A stretch of DNA of 64,000 nt from Apostichopus japonicus (GCF_037975245.1 NC_092570.1:5337001-5401000), one strand, 5' to 3'. Counted from the stretch's first letter, positions 47,819 to 60,486 are shown. The notes: generated by a model not told the origin, from the letters alone. Translations and numbers: made by a program.

Positions 47819-47946
47819 CTCCACCGGGATTCGAACCACGGGCCTTCCGCTCTGTACACGGACACCCTAACCACTAGGCTATGGACGCTTATTGTATGTC
47901 CAGAGGTTCGAAACCGGTTAGGAAGGTCGTAATTCCACTGTAGGCG
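47819..47946 (-). mobile_element. tRNA-derived SINE-like repeat, copy 2
   Basis: On the minus strand: CCTACAGTGGAATTACGACC ... GGTTTCGAACCTCTGGACAT ... then a tRNA-like fold GCGTCCATAGCCTAGTGGTT ... GGTTCGAATCCCGGTGGAGG. Six of seven acceptor pairs and a five-pair anticodon stem can be drawn, but only three of five T-stem pairs, so it is a tRNA-like repeat rather than a working tRNA gene. Confidence 0.7.
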
Positions 47947-48130
47947 TTTGTCACCTGTATCGAACAATACTATAGTTCTGTTTTTGGTGACATATTTTGC
48001 CTTACTCTAGAGATCAAACATGATGCTAACCAACTCGAAATCATTTGTGATTCCTAAAGCCGGATCTCGAAAGAGATACTTTGAACATACTTTATGTTAA
48101 TGCAATGGAGGTAAACGACAAAGGCAATAT

Positions 48131-48161
<31 letters not shown>

Positions 48162-48399
48162 GATAGATAGATAGATATAAGCATTTTTCACCTGCAATTT
48201 ATTTGACAGAAAAATTGATTTTGTCATGTTTCAGCAGAGTTTGTCGCTAACTTGTAATATAACAAACCAAACAATATATGTTCATGTTTCATCGGTGCCA
48301 ACGTTAAAACAACCGTCTTTCTTTTATCCATGAAAATAATCCCGACCATGCAGTGAAATGAGCCATCTCCTGGTTATAGTGGCGCATTTGTGTCATTCA

Positions 48400-49624
48400 C
48401 ATAGGCGTAGGAGGCGGGGGGGGGGGGGGCTGCAGCCCCCCAACCAAAACTTTTTGTGAAAATTCGGGCAATATGCTGAGAATTTTTCGGGCACCTACTG
48501 CAAGAAAAATAATTTGCATTGTGTTTTTCAATGGTTAAACTGATATTATTATTATCATTATTATTGTACGGACTTCCCCAATAATCGTAACCAATATGGA
48601 AGGGTAATAACACGCATAGGCGTACAAGGCGGAGGGGAGGGGGCAGGGGAGAGCGTTTTGTGTTATTTGTTTTGTGATACTAATATTAATGTAGGCCTAA
48701 AATTTTCATTACTTAGCATCATGATGCCCGAATATTTCCGTGTAACACCACCGATTATCGACATCTTTGGCCACAGAAAAAAACCGCAGTAAACATTTTT
48801 TCTTTTTCTAACTAGTCAATTGTATACCTGGACATCCCTGACATGAGTGTATACAAGAAACATTTTCTTTTTCATGGATGGTGTGGGGGAGGGGGAGTGC
48901 CTACAAGCCAAGAAGTACAGGTTTATCATATTCTTTGTTATTTTTTATACTTTTTTTGTGAGACAAATTGCAGTCTCACCCGACACAGCGACATTATCCC
49001 GCCTACGTGTCGTTGAACAATGTATGTTTTTCTGGAGGTAGCTGAGTACTGTGTTTAAATAATAAAAACAGTGTTCTAAATAGTAGCTTAAAAAATATAC
49101 TGTCCTATTTTTCCCCCTTCAAAGTGATGTTACCATTTTTTCTTCTAATAATTTTTTCTTTAAATAGGAGCTTAAAAAATATACTGTCCTATTTTTCCCC
49201 TTCAAAGTGATGTTACCATTTTTTCTTCTTCTAATTTACCAAATTTTTGGGGAAGTGTAAGTTTCTAAAATGTGAGATTATAAAATAAAGAATGTTTAGA
49301 TGCAACTTGCAAGGCCTCAAAAGTCCCATTTCCGGCAATCTGAGAGGCATTTTTTGCCCAAAAATTTCTTGTACGCTTAGATAGTGTCACGGGACTTTCG
49401 GGCACAAAAGTTTCTGCCCCAAAACTGAAATGGTCCCGTACGCCTATGATAACACGGCAAATGATTGTATGTTATTGGCAAGCGGTGTAATAACTGATGC
49501 GTGCCTATATGGACATTAAGGTGTTGAACGCGCGCGGAGCGCGCAAAAAATTTTGGTTATATTTTTCGGGCAAGTCGTTACAGCCCCCCCCCCCCCCCAA
49601 TCATATTGGGCTCCTACGCCTATG
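48400..49624. mobile_element. hAT-like MITE, copy A, split by a second element
   Basis: Starts CATAGGCGTAGGAGG, ends CTCCTACGCCTATG; exact 8-bp flanks GTCATTCA (48392-48399, 49625-49632). Removing 48615-49448 and one duplication leaves about 383 bp that match the uninterrupted copy at 50315-50721. Confidence 0.9.
48615..49448. mobile_element. hAT-like element nested in copy A (834 bp)
   Basis: Ends CATAGGCGTAC and GTACGCCTATG are a perfect 11-bp inverted repeat, flanked by exact ATAACACG (48607-48614, 49449-49456). The uninterrupted copy at 50315 has this octamer once, at the matching place. An 84-bp-spaced internal direct repeat lies at 49078-49231. No transposase. Confidence 0.9.
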
Positions 49625-50314
49625 GTCATTCATTATGAACAAAGATCCGTATATGTCTGCAACGTACCGTATAACGGCTCACAAGCCGTGCCAAAGACAA
49701 ATATCATTAAAAAAATCGTAACATTGATAAAGCAACCGATCCTTGAAATATCCCTTATCATTTTCTTTAATAGCAAAGTATGGTTAATGTAACTGAAGGG
49801 CCCATATGGAACACAGTCATAGCAAATGTAGTGATAGACCTATATCCTACGCATTTACAACGTTTGCAAACTGGTTCGCTTTGTAACTGCATTATCCAGT
49901 GACATATATTTCTTTTTGACATTGGGGAGGTGCGGGTGAGGGGGGGGGGTGTGAGGTTATCCACAGCTATTGACATGAAGGGTCATGAACCACGTTCAAA
50001 GTGCGTGCGTGATCAGCACGCCGGGGAAGGGGTTAGAGGGGAGGGGCGTCCCCCTCACCCATTCAGAAATATTACGAAATATTGAATATTGCAAAATGGT
50101 GCAACTTGGAGATGATTTTTTAAATGTAAGTTTTCCCTTACATATATCACACAAAATTTTCATATTTGACTTAGATGTGAAAATAAAATTATTCATATGT
50201 TTTAGACCGCTCAAAAACAAAACAGATCAGGTTGGTTAACATAAACAATTATGCCTTATCTTCAAGGGGAAATTGAAATTTTGAACATAACATGTATACT
50301 CAAATTGTTTGTAG

Positions 50315-50721
50315 AATAGGCGTAGGAGGCGGGGGCTAGGGTGGAAGGGGGGGGGGCTGCAGCCCCAACCCAAAATTTTTGTGAAAATTCGGGCAATATG
50401 CTGAGAATTGTCGGTCACATACTGAAAGAAAAATAATTTACAATGTGTTTTTCATGCATGGTTAAACTTATATTGTTATTATCATTATTATTGTAACGAC
50501 TTCCCCAATAATTATAACCAATATTGGTTAATATGGGAGGGTAATAACACGGCAATGATTGTATGTTATCGGCATGCGATGTAATAACCGATGCATGCCT
50601 ATATGATATGCACATGCAGATGTTGAACGCGCGTGGAGCGCGCGAAAACTTTTGGTTATATTTTTCGGGCAAGTCGTTACAGCCCCCCCCCCCCAAATAA
50701 AATTGGGCTCCTACGCCTATG
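50315..50721. mobile_element. hAT-like MITE, copy B (407 bp)
   Basis: Starts (A)ATAGGCGTAGGAGGC, ends GCTCCTACGCCTATG; same interior as copy A including AATTCGGGCAATATGCTGAG and TTTTTCGGGCAAGTCGTTAC, and a GC-rich palindrome near GCGCGTGGAGCGCGC. Its own target duplication is unclear. Confidence 0.85.
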
Positions 50722-52038
50722 TGTAGGACCATCGCATATCATATAGCACTGCAACGTAAGTTTTAAGGGTACAATAACACATAACCCTGCAGATGACAAA
50801 ACCATTTCATGGTGTAAAGTCTTTGATCAAAAATTCAAAACTTCCACCAGCACGTACCTCAACACCCTGCAACAAAAAGCCTGACTGCCGCCAATGCGTA
50901 ATATGAAAATGTCTATATTTTGTTCGAGTCTGACATTATAACACTAAAACTAGTTTCTAACGCAATCCCTTTGATAATAGGCCTGGCAATAATGAAGACC
51001 TGTTAGTGGTTATACGGTTTAGTAATGTAAGTATTTCACCCCAAAAATCAATTCTTCTCACCTCACTTGACCGCGAAGGAAAAGGAAGACGAAGAAGAAT
51101 GACCGAAATAAATGGAGGGGCAACTTGTATTGTGTTAATTCGCGTACGGTGCATAATTTATATACACTTAGATGTGAAACCTAACAATATTTTGGAATGC
51201 TACCCAATTCCTTTCCCCCGTATCACGTCAGTGGTTGATATACTGTCAGTCTACGAGGTAAGTATGGCGCCTAGATCCATCTCCCCACCCCTCCCCCCCC
51301 CCCTCAATCCATTAGTAGCCTCCCATGCAGTTCCTGTCGAATATAAAGGTATCCACAGATGTGCACTACAACGCACACTACGTACGTAACGCGTATAAAG
51401 TGCACATGAAATGCTTAGCCTGAAGCCCTTTTATATCTATATCACTTTTTGAGATGATGATAACCCCTCCAAAAGGGCCATTCCTCGCGCCAGCTAGTTT
51501 ATTAGAACCTTACACTTCGAATGTGATCATATCGTGCAATGTTCACACCTTACGGTATATGTTGTAGGCCCCTTTTCTCGCAAGTATTGTTTTTCATGTC
51601 TCAAGAAATAAGGGTTATCGAGTGTTACACTATAAGCGTCGCACAAAATTATTATTTTCCTTGATGGTTTCTGGTACTAGCTGCTTTGCAGTTGGTATGA
51701 TATACCTGTTCGACATCTGGATGATTTTGGGATAACACTTCACTTTTTCTCAAGTTTCGGAGGGTACACGTTGTCACATGACACTTTAGCAGCCAATGAC
51801 AAATCCCGTTATATGAAGCCTACGATAGAGAAATAAGATCAAAATCCTTATATCGTTGCAATTGTTTGTGTGTAAGTTGGGTATATGTACTACAATAGCG
51901 TAGACCACCATTAACACATGTGAAAGCAAAGTGTTAACGATATTACATCAAGACAATTTTCTTGTCTTCTGTACGGACTCGACCTATTCTACGATGATAT
52001 GGTTTTCAGGAATAATTTGGATGTGAAGCAAAATTTCA

Positions 52039-52059
52039 ATGGATCACGGTATCAAATAG
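52039..52059 (+). promoter_or_regulatory. six-codon upstream ORF abutting the KDM6/UTX start
   Basis: ATG at 52039 opens MDHGIK and stops at TAG 52057-52059, one base before the start codon and in another frame. Its own start context is weak (T at -3). It could allow stop-and-reinitiate control if it is in the 5' leader, which is inferred. Confidence 0.4.
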
Positions 52060-52060
52060 A

Positions 52061-52134
52061 ATGGCTAACGAACAAGCAAGTGAAGCTTTGGTCTTGAACT
52101 CCACTGAACTTGAGCTGCTGAATGAATACGACAG
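52061..52134 (+). CDS. KDM6A: KDM6/UTX exon 1, start codon
   Basis: Encodes MANEQASEALVLNSTELELL then NEYD plus AG of a Ser codon; donor GTAGGT. Confidence 0.82.
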
Positions 52135-55100
52135 GTAGGTAAAATGAATCCAAATCAGTAAATTTTCAAAACCTTTTATGACACTTATGATAACTATGTG
52201 TTAAAAATATCTGTATTTCCTTTCCCCGTAGTCGTCTTTTCGGGTTCCTTCTTTTGGAAGGGGATGAGAGCACCAGGAAGAAGACCCTACTCGCGAAGGT
52301 GAGCCCTAGGCCTAACGTTAGTCCCTGAATGTATGTTTGTTTGTGTTACACTAGCAGGGACTTTGCTGTGTCAGTTTTCGCTCTTGCTAGCCTACCGTAC
52401 CTCTAATGCACGTTTATTAACATTAGGCTTACTTTGCTGAACAGTCTGCTCGAGACTTAGTCACAGGTCCAGTATTTTGAAATGCCATTTGTACTATATT
52501 AAAATCGTGGATGATTGCACACAACTACTGTATCATGTCCTACGGAATAATCTAAAGGTAGTTTTGCCTGATTTTAATTAGGCCTGCTAGGCTAGTTTAG
52601 CTCCTCGTCCAACTTGTTATGGGTAACATAAACTTTTTAGTCCATTCCTGCATACCATTAACGATAGCTGTGTGAGACCTAAATGCTTGCATAAACAGCA
52701 GAAAGGTTCCCAACGAGCATAATAATATGATCCACAGATTTTTGTCGTTTTGCAAAAGTAAGCAGGTTTGTTTTGTAAACACTGAAGATACCATTTGATT
52801 TCAAAAGTATAAGGTCCTTGAAACGAACACTCTAGACTAGTACATGATTCTGGGCGTACTAAGAACTGGTGTCAAACAGGAGCCCTGAAGAGAGACCGGA
52901 AAACTAAATAACTATTCCAACCAAACCAATGATAAATTCAGTGGTATATTTCCATTTTCAGAAACAGTTAAATTCAAAGCAATAAATTGAAAAAAGGGTC
53001 TTATGCATTTTTGCACCAATCATGACATAATTTGGTGAAATTTCCTTCCTTATTGATATTACAATGTTTAGATATTAGTTTGGTTGAAAATTGATTGCTC
53101 TTTTCACCAGATAAAATTTGGTCCAAAGCATTGTTTACCAATTGCGGTTTGCGTGTAAGGTGCTGTATCTCCATGCTCTACCTGTGCATGCTTTGTTGCA
53201 ACATAACGTTACTTGTGCACTCATATATCTCAAAAGTAATAGCCTCCTATGTTGAAACTAACTGAATGCTCCCAACCAAAGTTGCAAGGAAAGTTTTGGT
53301 ACTTGAAGCAACCTGTGAAGACATCCATTTTTATGAACTGTAACTGACTTCAGCATTTAATAAAAATGATTTCATAGATGAGTTTAGAACAGCATTTACG
53401 TGACTGTTGTTTATCTGTATACGGCCCTGCATGTATGTATAATCAGTTTAGAAAAGAAGTGAATAGTTGCTTGTCGCTCATTGTGTTAACATACAGATCA
53501 CTTTATGTAAACAGCACACCATTAGAGTTAAATGACTTGATGTGCATTGTACAGTGGGTTTTAAGTTTGATTTGTAATACTGAATGGATACCCAAGGGCC
53601 TGACTAAAATTGTGGACCTTAAAGCCTAGCCTACTTGATTTTGCTCTTGGTTCTGTTTGTTGGACCCTATGCTAACATTCCGGAATTTTTTTGGAGACTT
53701 TACAAAATGTGAAGCACATGTATATATGTTGTGATACATCCAAAGATGAATAGATTGGTGCAAACTTGCCAACCAGCCTTCTTTTGGCAATACCCTGTGT
53801 GTTTGTAGGCAAGGTAGACCATAGGCACACAGCCATTCTCAGACATAATTGAAAAAAAAAATAAACAGAGAAATGAATGTACTGTGCAACGGTGCAACCG
53901 TATTGCTGCTTAAAGAATAATATGAAAGCTAGGTTACAAAAATGTCAGTGGGCCCTTACTCGCTATAGTGTCTGTTAGCTCCACTGGAAGAAAATATTGC
54001 CTGGTCCTATAAATCTTGATTTCACATGGATGGATACATTACATACAAAACCCACCAACAAACTCCTCATTTTATTCTGCTGAAACTGCTATAGGAAAAA
54101 CAAGGTTTCCTTGATGATAAACTTACTCAACCACCTTATTCATAGAAGAGGCACTCAGCAATTATTTCTTTATGCATAAGTTGGGTTTGAAGACCAACTT
54201 GCATGCATACAGAAGATGATCATAATTAAGCCCAGATTGTTCTGAGGGACAACCGGTACACTTTTCTTGTTGTATTAAGCTTGCATTATTTATGAAGCTT
54301 TTGATTCATCCATTATTTGATTGGGATAAATGTTAAATCAGATAACATTCTGAAAATCTGTTTTTTTTTTTCACCAGTGTGTCAGAATCTCTTTCCAATG
54401 CTGAAATTGCTTTTCATTACATTTGTCCAAAAGTGTTTTATTCTTATGTAATGCAAAAGAATTCCTACTTTAGTGGTTGTTTGGTTCACATTTTGAGAAA
54501 CAATCCTTCAAGTTTATAATCAGGTAGAGGATAAATGCAATTACCACTCCAACATGCACTGAGATGTTGTTGTGGAAGGTATATCCGAAGTCTGTAGATA
54601 TCAGTTATTGTATGTCAGTGAATTTAAATTTTATCCTGTGTAGCATTGCAAAAATGCTATGCAAAATGGTCAAGTTGCTATACCAGTGCAAAGATGTATA
54701 GTTGTCTTTGTAGACAGGAATCACAGAACTGGAATGTTAAATTATTCCCTGATGTATATTGCAGTGTAAAGTTCTAATATTAGTATAATAAATAAATAAA
54801 TCTACATGTACAGTGAGTCCTACATAATTCCTGCCGCGGCCAATTCAAATCCCACACAAGGGTTTGCTTATTAAGTGACTGCCTTTGCTTAAGTATAAGT
54901 TTGTTAGATCTGGATATCTTTGAGAGAGTAATAAATACTGTAACAGTGTATTAAACTGAATGGCTAAATATATATACAGTATTTATACTGTAAGAAATAG
55001 GTCTACTCCGCATTTTAGATGAATTCGCTACAGATAGTATTACCAGCATATTTGTCATAATTACCGAGTGGCCTCATAATCTCTCGACTCTCCTTGGTTA

Positions 55101-58100
55101 CAGTTGGGTCACAAATTTTATGATCTACTGTAATATTGACTTTTTTTTGGAGAAGTAAACGAACGACAGACTTGGAAATTTAAAACAAATTTACAAAGAA
55201 ACAAAGAATTTGTTTTAGTAGCTGGAACAGGATTCAGTGAACCCCCATGTCCATTGGAGTACCAAATCTTTTTTGAGAGCTACCTTCTATTGATAGCCAT
55301 TTCTTTGCTGGGGGTCGCCTTTCAGTAACCATAGTACTTAAAACCATATAATAGTATATAGTACTTAAGTACATATAGTACATGATATAGTACATAATAT
55401 AGTACATATAATAATAAATAATAATGGACAATTAAAATGCGCCGGTATCCGTCAAAAAAGACGCTCATGACGCAGTGACACAAACAGTGCGATAGCAAAA
55501 CAAGAAACAGTAAACAAAGTACAAGACAATAATGAAAGCAAAAATGGGCTACAGTGTGCAATTAATTAAACAGTTTTCAAAAAGTACTTAAAGCCAAAGT
55601 ACTTATAGTATTGTGAAAGGTCAAGGATCACACACTAATTTTCATTTCTGTAATTGATCAAATGTTACCTTATATTGTAGCTCCTTGGTCTTTTGCACTA
55701 TTATCCACTTCTCTTAGAAGTTCAGCATATTATTACTTCAGTCTAAAGTGTGGTATTTGAAATACAGTAGTTGTAGTCTGGTACAACACTGTACTTACAG
55801 TATTTCCTAAAGTGAATTTACTCCAGGTTGTGACTCAAGAAACAAAGTGTGTATCACAAGGGGTTTAAGCCTGTGTTATGCTACTCTCCTACAGGTAGCA
55901 GATACTCCATCAATGTGGTACCCTCAGTCAGTGTACTAGGGTATACACATGTACATGTTCTATGTCTTGAGAATGCGGATGTTTTCCTGTTAGATTACAC
56001 TCCTCTGTCAGGCGTATACATTTCAAGCAAGTTTATTTCAGCAAGACCATTCTATAATACTGACAATTAAAGTGACAGTAAAATTGTCAAAGTTAGCACA
56101 CTATAAGACCGCATACAGTATGTATATTAAACTGTAGCTTTATAAAAAGTTTAATAATGCAGAGAGCCCTTATGAGCTGACCTAGAGTGAAATCTGTTAT
56201 CTTGACAAACATTTTGAAGTGTCTTTTTTTTTCATAATGAAGGAGTGCTTAGCATATTCACTAAACTCTGTACTGCCTACCATTTATGAATCCATTAGAA
56301 ATGAATGCATTTATGATTATAAACATCAAAAGTATGAAGTTATTTGGAAAGACTCTGTAGAAGCAGAGGTCAGATCTCATGAGAAAATGCTCTTCATGAT
56401 GATGATGATGGATGGTGCACTGGTATCCAGATAGTAGAATAATGGGGCTCTAACAGCATATCTACAGTGAGTGTTGTCATATCTGTCCTAAATCTGTACT
56501 GTTTGCAGATTTCTGAATCAAAGTAACGCAATCGCATGAAAGCAAAAACAAGCATATGAAACACATTGAAGAACCGCTGGGTGAAATCTGGTTGTCTAGT
56601 TCAAGGTGTTCCACTGGGCAGTTTGGCCCAATGGAAACTTTGAAATTATGTTTCAAAACATCTCTTAGAACTGCAATTGCTAATGCAAGAAGGTTTATGG
56701 TACATTATATTATTAGTTTATAATAACTCACTGTACAAATCAACAGCTTGGCAAGATCCTGGGAACAAGATACTGTAGGGCCAATATGACAGTGCCCTAT
56801 GTCTATTTTGGGTGTAGGTGGAGAGTCCCATTTTGTTTCACTTTTTCAGTAGCCAAAGTTGTAACCTCAGTTTATCTCGTATTCATCATTCTCAAGAAAG
56901 TTTATAATCAGTTCAATCCACAGTTATAAATTCTGATGGGGAGGAAAGGAAGAAGGCTAGTTTGACTGAAGAATAAAATACTGTAGGTTCATTAGTGCAA
57001 TGGTAGAAACTAGCCTTTATACAGTACTCGGTCGCCAACTGGTCAGCCTTACACCGTGTCTTTCTACAGTAGGGCTAAATGAGAAGACAAGTAAAAGTGA
57101 AGAGTAAAAGTGTGCAGAGGTCAAAATGTGACTTCATCTCTCAATGGGAAGTAGGTACCAAAGGAATACACAAGGCCCCCCAAAAAACAAAACAGTGTAA
57201 TATTAATGTAACATAAAATTGAAGATATAGAAAATAGGGTCAATGATCATCAGAGCTACAAGACTGCAGAATGCACATATTTTGTAATGTTAAAGAGAGA
57301 AGAAACTGATAACAAACTTATAATCTAATATTGCATCAAGCATACTGTAGTTGAAAGTTAGAGCGCCTGACTTTTTGATCCTGCTTCAGAGGCTAAGGAA
57401 AACACAGACAGACTAAGTGGACACTTAATAGAGACATATGTCACATACAGCGAAAGTGGAACATGACCAAAAGAAAGCCCAAAATTATCACTAAATTGGG
57501 GCAAATTTTTAAGTCTGGTCTTCTGAGAGGATGAACTTTCTGTTCCAAACTTAACCAAAATTAGATAGATGTCCGGGGAATGGTTAGTTGTTTACACCCA
57601 GTTTACTAACTTAATCCCCCCAAATAGATAAAAGTGATAAATTGGTATATCATCCCAAAGCCTGGTGACGATCTACTCACCAAAGTGACCAAACCTACAT
57701 ATCTCTCTTATGTTGTACACATTCACTGTTATTTAGATCCATTTTTTTGGCAACCAAAATTGTTGTTTGGACAAACGAAATGCAAAGCCTGTTTATCGGA
57801 GGGACAACCATCTGAGTAAAATACTTCAAACTTAGCCGTGCTTATGTTGTTACTGTATATTATGTACTTTAAAAAAGTAATCATTGTCTCTTAGTATGGT
57901 AGTGACTTCTGCACTTGCTAAAAATATACTGAGTTTGAGAGTATATATAAATTATAAAGTACCTTTTTTTTGTGCTCAGTTGTTAAAAAGCAACGAGACA
58001 CAGCCACATAATGAAAATCAATAAGTTGTAAGTTGCTAACAAAGAATAGAAAGGACAATATCACTTTTCATATCTTCAAGCAAAAGTAGGCCAGAAAAGT

Positions 58101-59724
58101 GAGTTCAGAAATTGCAAATGCAGTAACTAAATAGTTCACACAAAGTGCATATAATGAGTGGCCATAAGAAGCTTGTTTAGCTACTCTGTGGCTGGGGGCA
58201 CTCATTGGCCCAACGGTGTATGGTAGACGCATGCTAATTAAGGTTCTCTACCTTGGCATATAAGTCCTCAGTGTTTGAAACCTACCCTCATTGGCCAGGC
58301 TTCCATACTCTGTCACAAATGAAAAGAGTTGTTTATATGCTCAGTGTCGAATCAAACATAATTTTACATGTGTGTGGGTTTTTCCAGATGTTTTGTTAAG
58401 CACCCCATCCTGTATGTTAGGGGAAGTCACATTAGGTCTGACACACTGGTGCAGAGGTGACAAGTCTTGACAAGAAGAGGAAAGGGTTAGAACTTTAATG
58501 TGTGCTGTTTTTTATATCATATATGTACAACTGTAACTAACTGTTTTGTGTAATGTTATGTATTTTTGGTGATAGTCTGGGAAGTCCTAAATATTTGCAT
58601 TTATTTTGCAAAAGTAGTACGTGTATTAACTAATTTTTGTGTTTCCCACAAGATACCGCTATAGACCGTCCTGCCTTTTTAAGTTACGATTTAGGTATTT
58701 TGGTATTATTGTGGAAAATTATGGTCTATTTTTTCTGAGAGATTTGGCAACCAGAAAGTGTCAGTGAGAAGTTGCCAACCAGGATTTTCCTGGTACCATT
58801 TAAGTACCATTTGTGTCTCATGAGCTAGTCTAATTTGAAGATAATGAAAAATAAATTTGAATCCCTGTTGAGACAGATTAGTGAGATTACAGGTCGTCAC
58901 GGTTTTGCAGAAAGAATATAGAGATTGTCGTTTTCTTTTTGATACAATACAATTAAGTTGAGGTGGGAATTTTGTTTATCCTTTTGTTATAACGTTAAAA
59001 AATGATTTTGAAAGGTACAGTAACTGTTGTTAAAAATACCAAAAGTAACTGGAATGTGGCTACAAGTATTCTGTAATGTCCTCTTCACGTACAGTAGATC
59101 ATAGGTTAGAAGGGAGAGACTACCAAATCGGGTCATTTTGTACCATATTTGCATATAACTGAAATTCGACTCTGGCAGTGATAAGGTTCTAATAACTACC
59201 TCCCTTTTTCTTTACTCAGTGCCCTCTCATATTAAGGTAGAGTATGGTGATTTGTTTACCGACATACAGTTAACTTGATACTTTGTTTGGATATGCCATT
59301 TTAGAACTATATCTTTTCATGGAATCTCTGATCCAGTGCCTTCTGTTGTCTCCCCTCTCCCCCCTCCCTCAACTCTTTCCTAAAGAGTGACACCACCTCC
59401 TTTCTCAATTTGTATCAAATTTGGACCTACATTGAATTTTTATCCACCTTAATTATAAACTTTTTTGAATTAGAGGTTAATTGTTAAATGTGACACTGAC
59501 CGGTTGTAGATGGTTTTTTTCCCAGGCTGAGATGATATGGTAGACCATCTATGCCTGTTTTCTCTCCCCAACACTAAACATTGACCTGTTTTATTTGTTG
59601 ATTTATTTTCAGGCTGTGCAGTACTATGACCAGCAGTTGAAATCACCAGACAAACATAATTTAGATGCCTCAGTGTTATGCAAGATAGGCCACTTCCATT
59701 TGTTGTTGGGGGATTACTCAAAAG
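52061..59724 (+). CDS. KDM6A: KDM6/UTX-type lysine demethylase, N-terminal three exons (partial)
   Basis: UTX proteins remove methyl groups from histone H3 Lys27 and work in the KMT2C/D COMPASS complex in the nucleus. Exons 52061-52134, 52232-52298 and 59613-59724 join in phase to give 84 residues. After a short variable start, DSRLFGFLLLEGDESTRKKT, then KAVQYYDQQ and CKIGHFHLLLGDYSKA match the start of the tetratricopeptide region of human UTX (SRLFGF, GHFNLLLEDYPKA). The Jumonji catalytic domain and most TPRs must lie beyond the window; no convincing exon 4 is seen in the 4.3 kb after 59724. The start has a strong context (A at -3, G at +4). KDM6A/KDM6B/UTY are vertebrate duplicates, so the symbol denotes the family. 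Divergent from ALG9, about 7.3 kb away. Confidence 0.85.
52232..52298 (+). CDS. KDM6A: KDM6/UTX exon 2
   Basis: Acceptor CCCCGTAG, donor GTGAGC. Encodes RLFGFLLLEGDESTRKKTLL then AK, phase 0 end. Confidence 0.86.
52299..59612. other. KDM6/UTX intron 2
   Basis: 7.3 kb, AT-rich, with an AATA array near 54790 and a TAGTACATA-rich stretch at 55330-55420. A decayed relative of the 63661 Penelope-like terminus lies at 57362-57400. No exon recognised. Confidence 0.5.
57362..57400 (-). mobile_element. decayed Penelope-like terminus
   Basis: Plus-strand GCGCCTGACTTTTTGATCCT then GCTTCAGAGGCTAAG parallels GGCCTGACGTTTCGATCCTA ... CTTCAGAGGCTAAATG at 63661, with the middle deleted. Confidence 0.5.
59613..59724 (+). 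CDS. KDM6A: KDM6/UTX exon 3
   Basis: Acceptor TTATTTTCAG, donor GTAAGA. Encodes AVQYYDQQLKSPDKHNLDAS then VLCKIGHFHLLLGDYSK, first TPR helix pair; ends with one base of an Ala codon. Confidence 0.87.
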
Positions 59725-59805
59725 GTAAGAGATCGCAAATGGTTTTAGATTAATTTAAACAAATTACATTGTTAGACCTCTTCTTTATATATTTGTTTTT
59801 TGTTT

Positions 59806-59858
59806 TGACATGAAACTAGTTTTTAGCAACAACGTTGCTAAAAGCTAGTTTCATGTCA
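59806..59858. repeat. perfect-looking hairpin, 25-bp arms
   Basis: Left arm TGACATGAAACTAGTTTTTA-GCAAC and right arm GTTGCTAAAA-GCTAGTTTCATGTCA pair with one mismatch around a 3-base loop; 82 bp after the KDM6/UTX exon 3 donor. Confidence 0.9.
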
Positions 59859-60486
59859 ACATTCATTACTGGTTTGTATATATTTTTTGGTTTGTATACC
59901 TTGAACAATTGATTAGTTTAATTTTCCAGACGTTTTCTCAGAGGTTTGAAAGAGTGAAAATAGTGAAATGTGCAGTGCTTTCACTTCATGTAAAACACCT
60001 CTCTCCTGGTTCAGTGGCAAGAGTAACAGTGCACATAAGAAGAATAACACTACTAATTCTGGAACACTGCCCTCTTTTTTTGCTTTCTGCCAGATGTATG
60101 TGCAACATGTACTGCAGGATGTGTGGAAGCATTGTCTGTTTATATAAATCAATATACTGTACTGTCTATGTATATATTTATATACCTTATGGTGTAGCAT
60201 TCTGTGCTATTTAAATTACTTTTTCTTTTCATGCAGCATCTCTTTTGGCAAATTTATGATATTCAGACAAGATACACATAATAAATGTTTTTCACTTCAT
60301 CGCCAAAGAATGTTATGAACAATCTTCGGTTTCAGAATAATGTGAAAAATCTTCCTGACATATTAATTAAGCTTTACCAGATTATTCAGTATTTCAAACA
60401 AAAGAAGATGTGGGTTACATGTATGCCATTTTACACATGCAAATGAGCATTTGTTAGGTTGTGTCTTTAACTGAAAGACGAATTAA

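Larger units (their letters stand above)
44728..52060. other. ALG9-KDM6/UTX intergenic region
   Basis: The two genes diverge here. No convincing exon seen; mostly hAT-like elements (46674-47494, 48400-49624, 50315-50721, a solo end at 45661), one SINE-like repeat and AT microsatellites. Promoters of both genes should lie at its two ends but no core element is recognisable. Confidence 0.6.

Noticed and set aside
47819-47890. Functional tRNA gene on the minus strand
   Set aside because: T-stem pairs poorly and the sequence is shared with a dispersed repeat at 24449.
51006-51389. 127-codon plus-strand ORF between ALG9 and KDM6/UTX
   Set aside because: No recognisable domain; proline run comes from a C-rich tract. 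Left out as a chance ORF.
60237-60260. Acceptor-like GCAG followed by an open Ala codon, considered as KDM6/UTX exon 4
   Set aside because: Reads only ASLLAN-L before a stop and lacks the expected AYQRYY-type TPR sequence.
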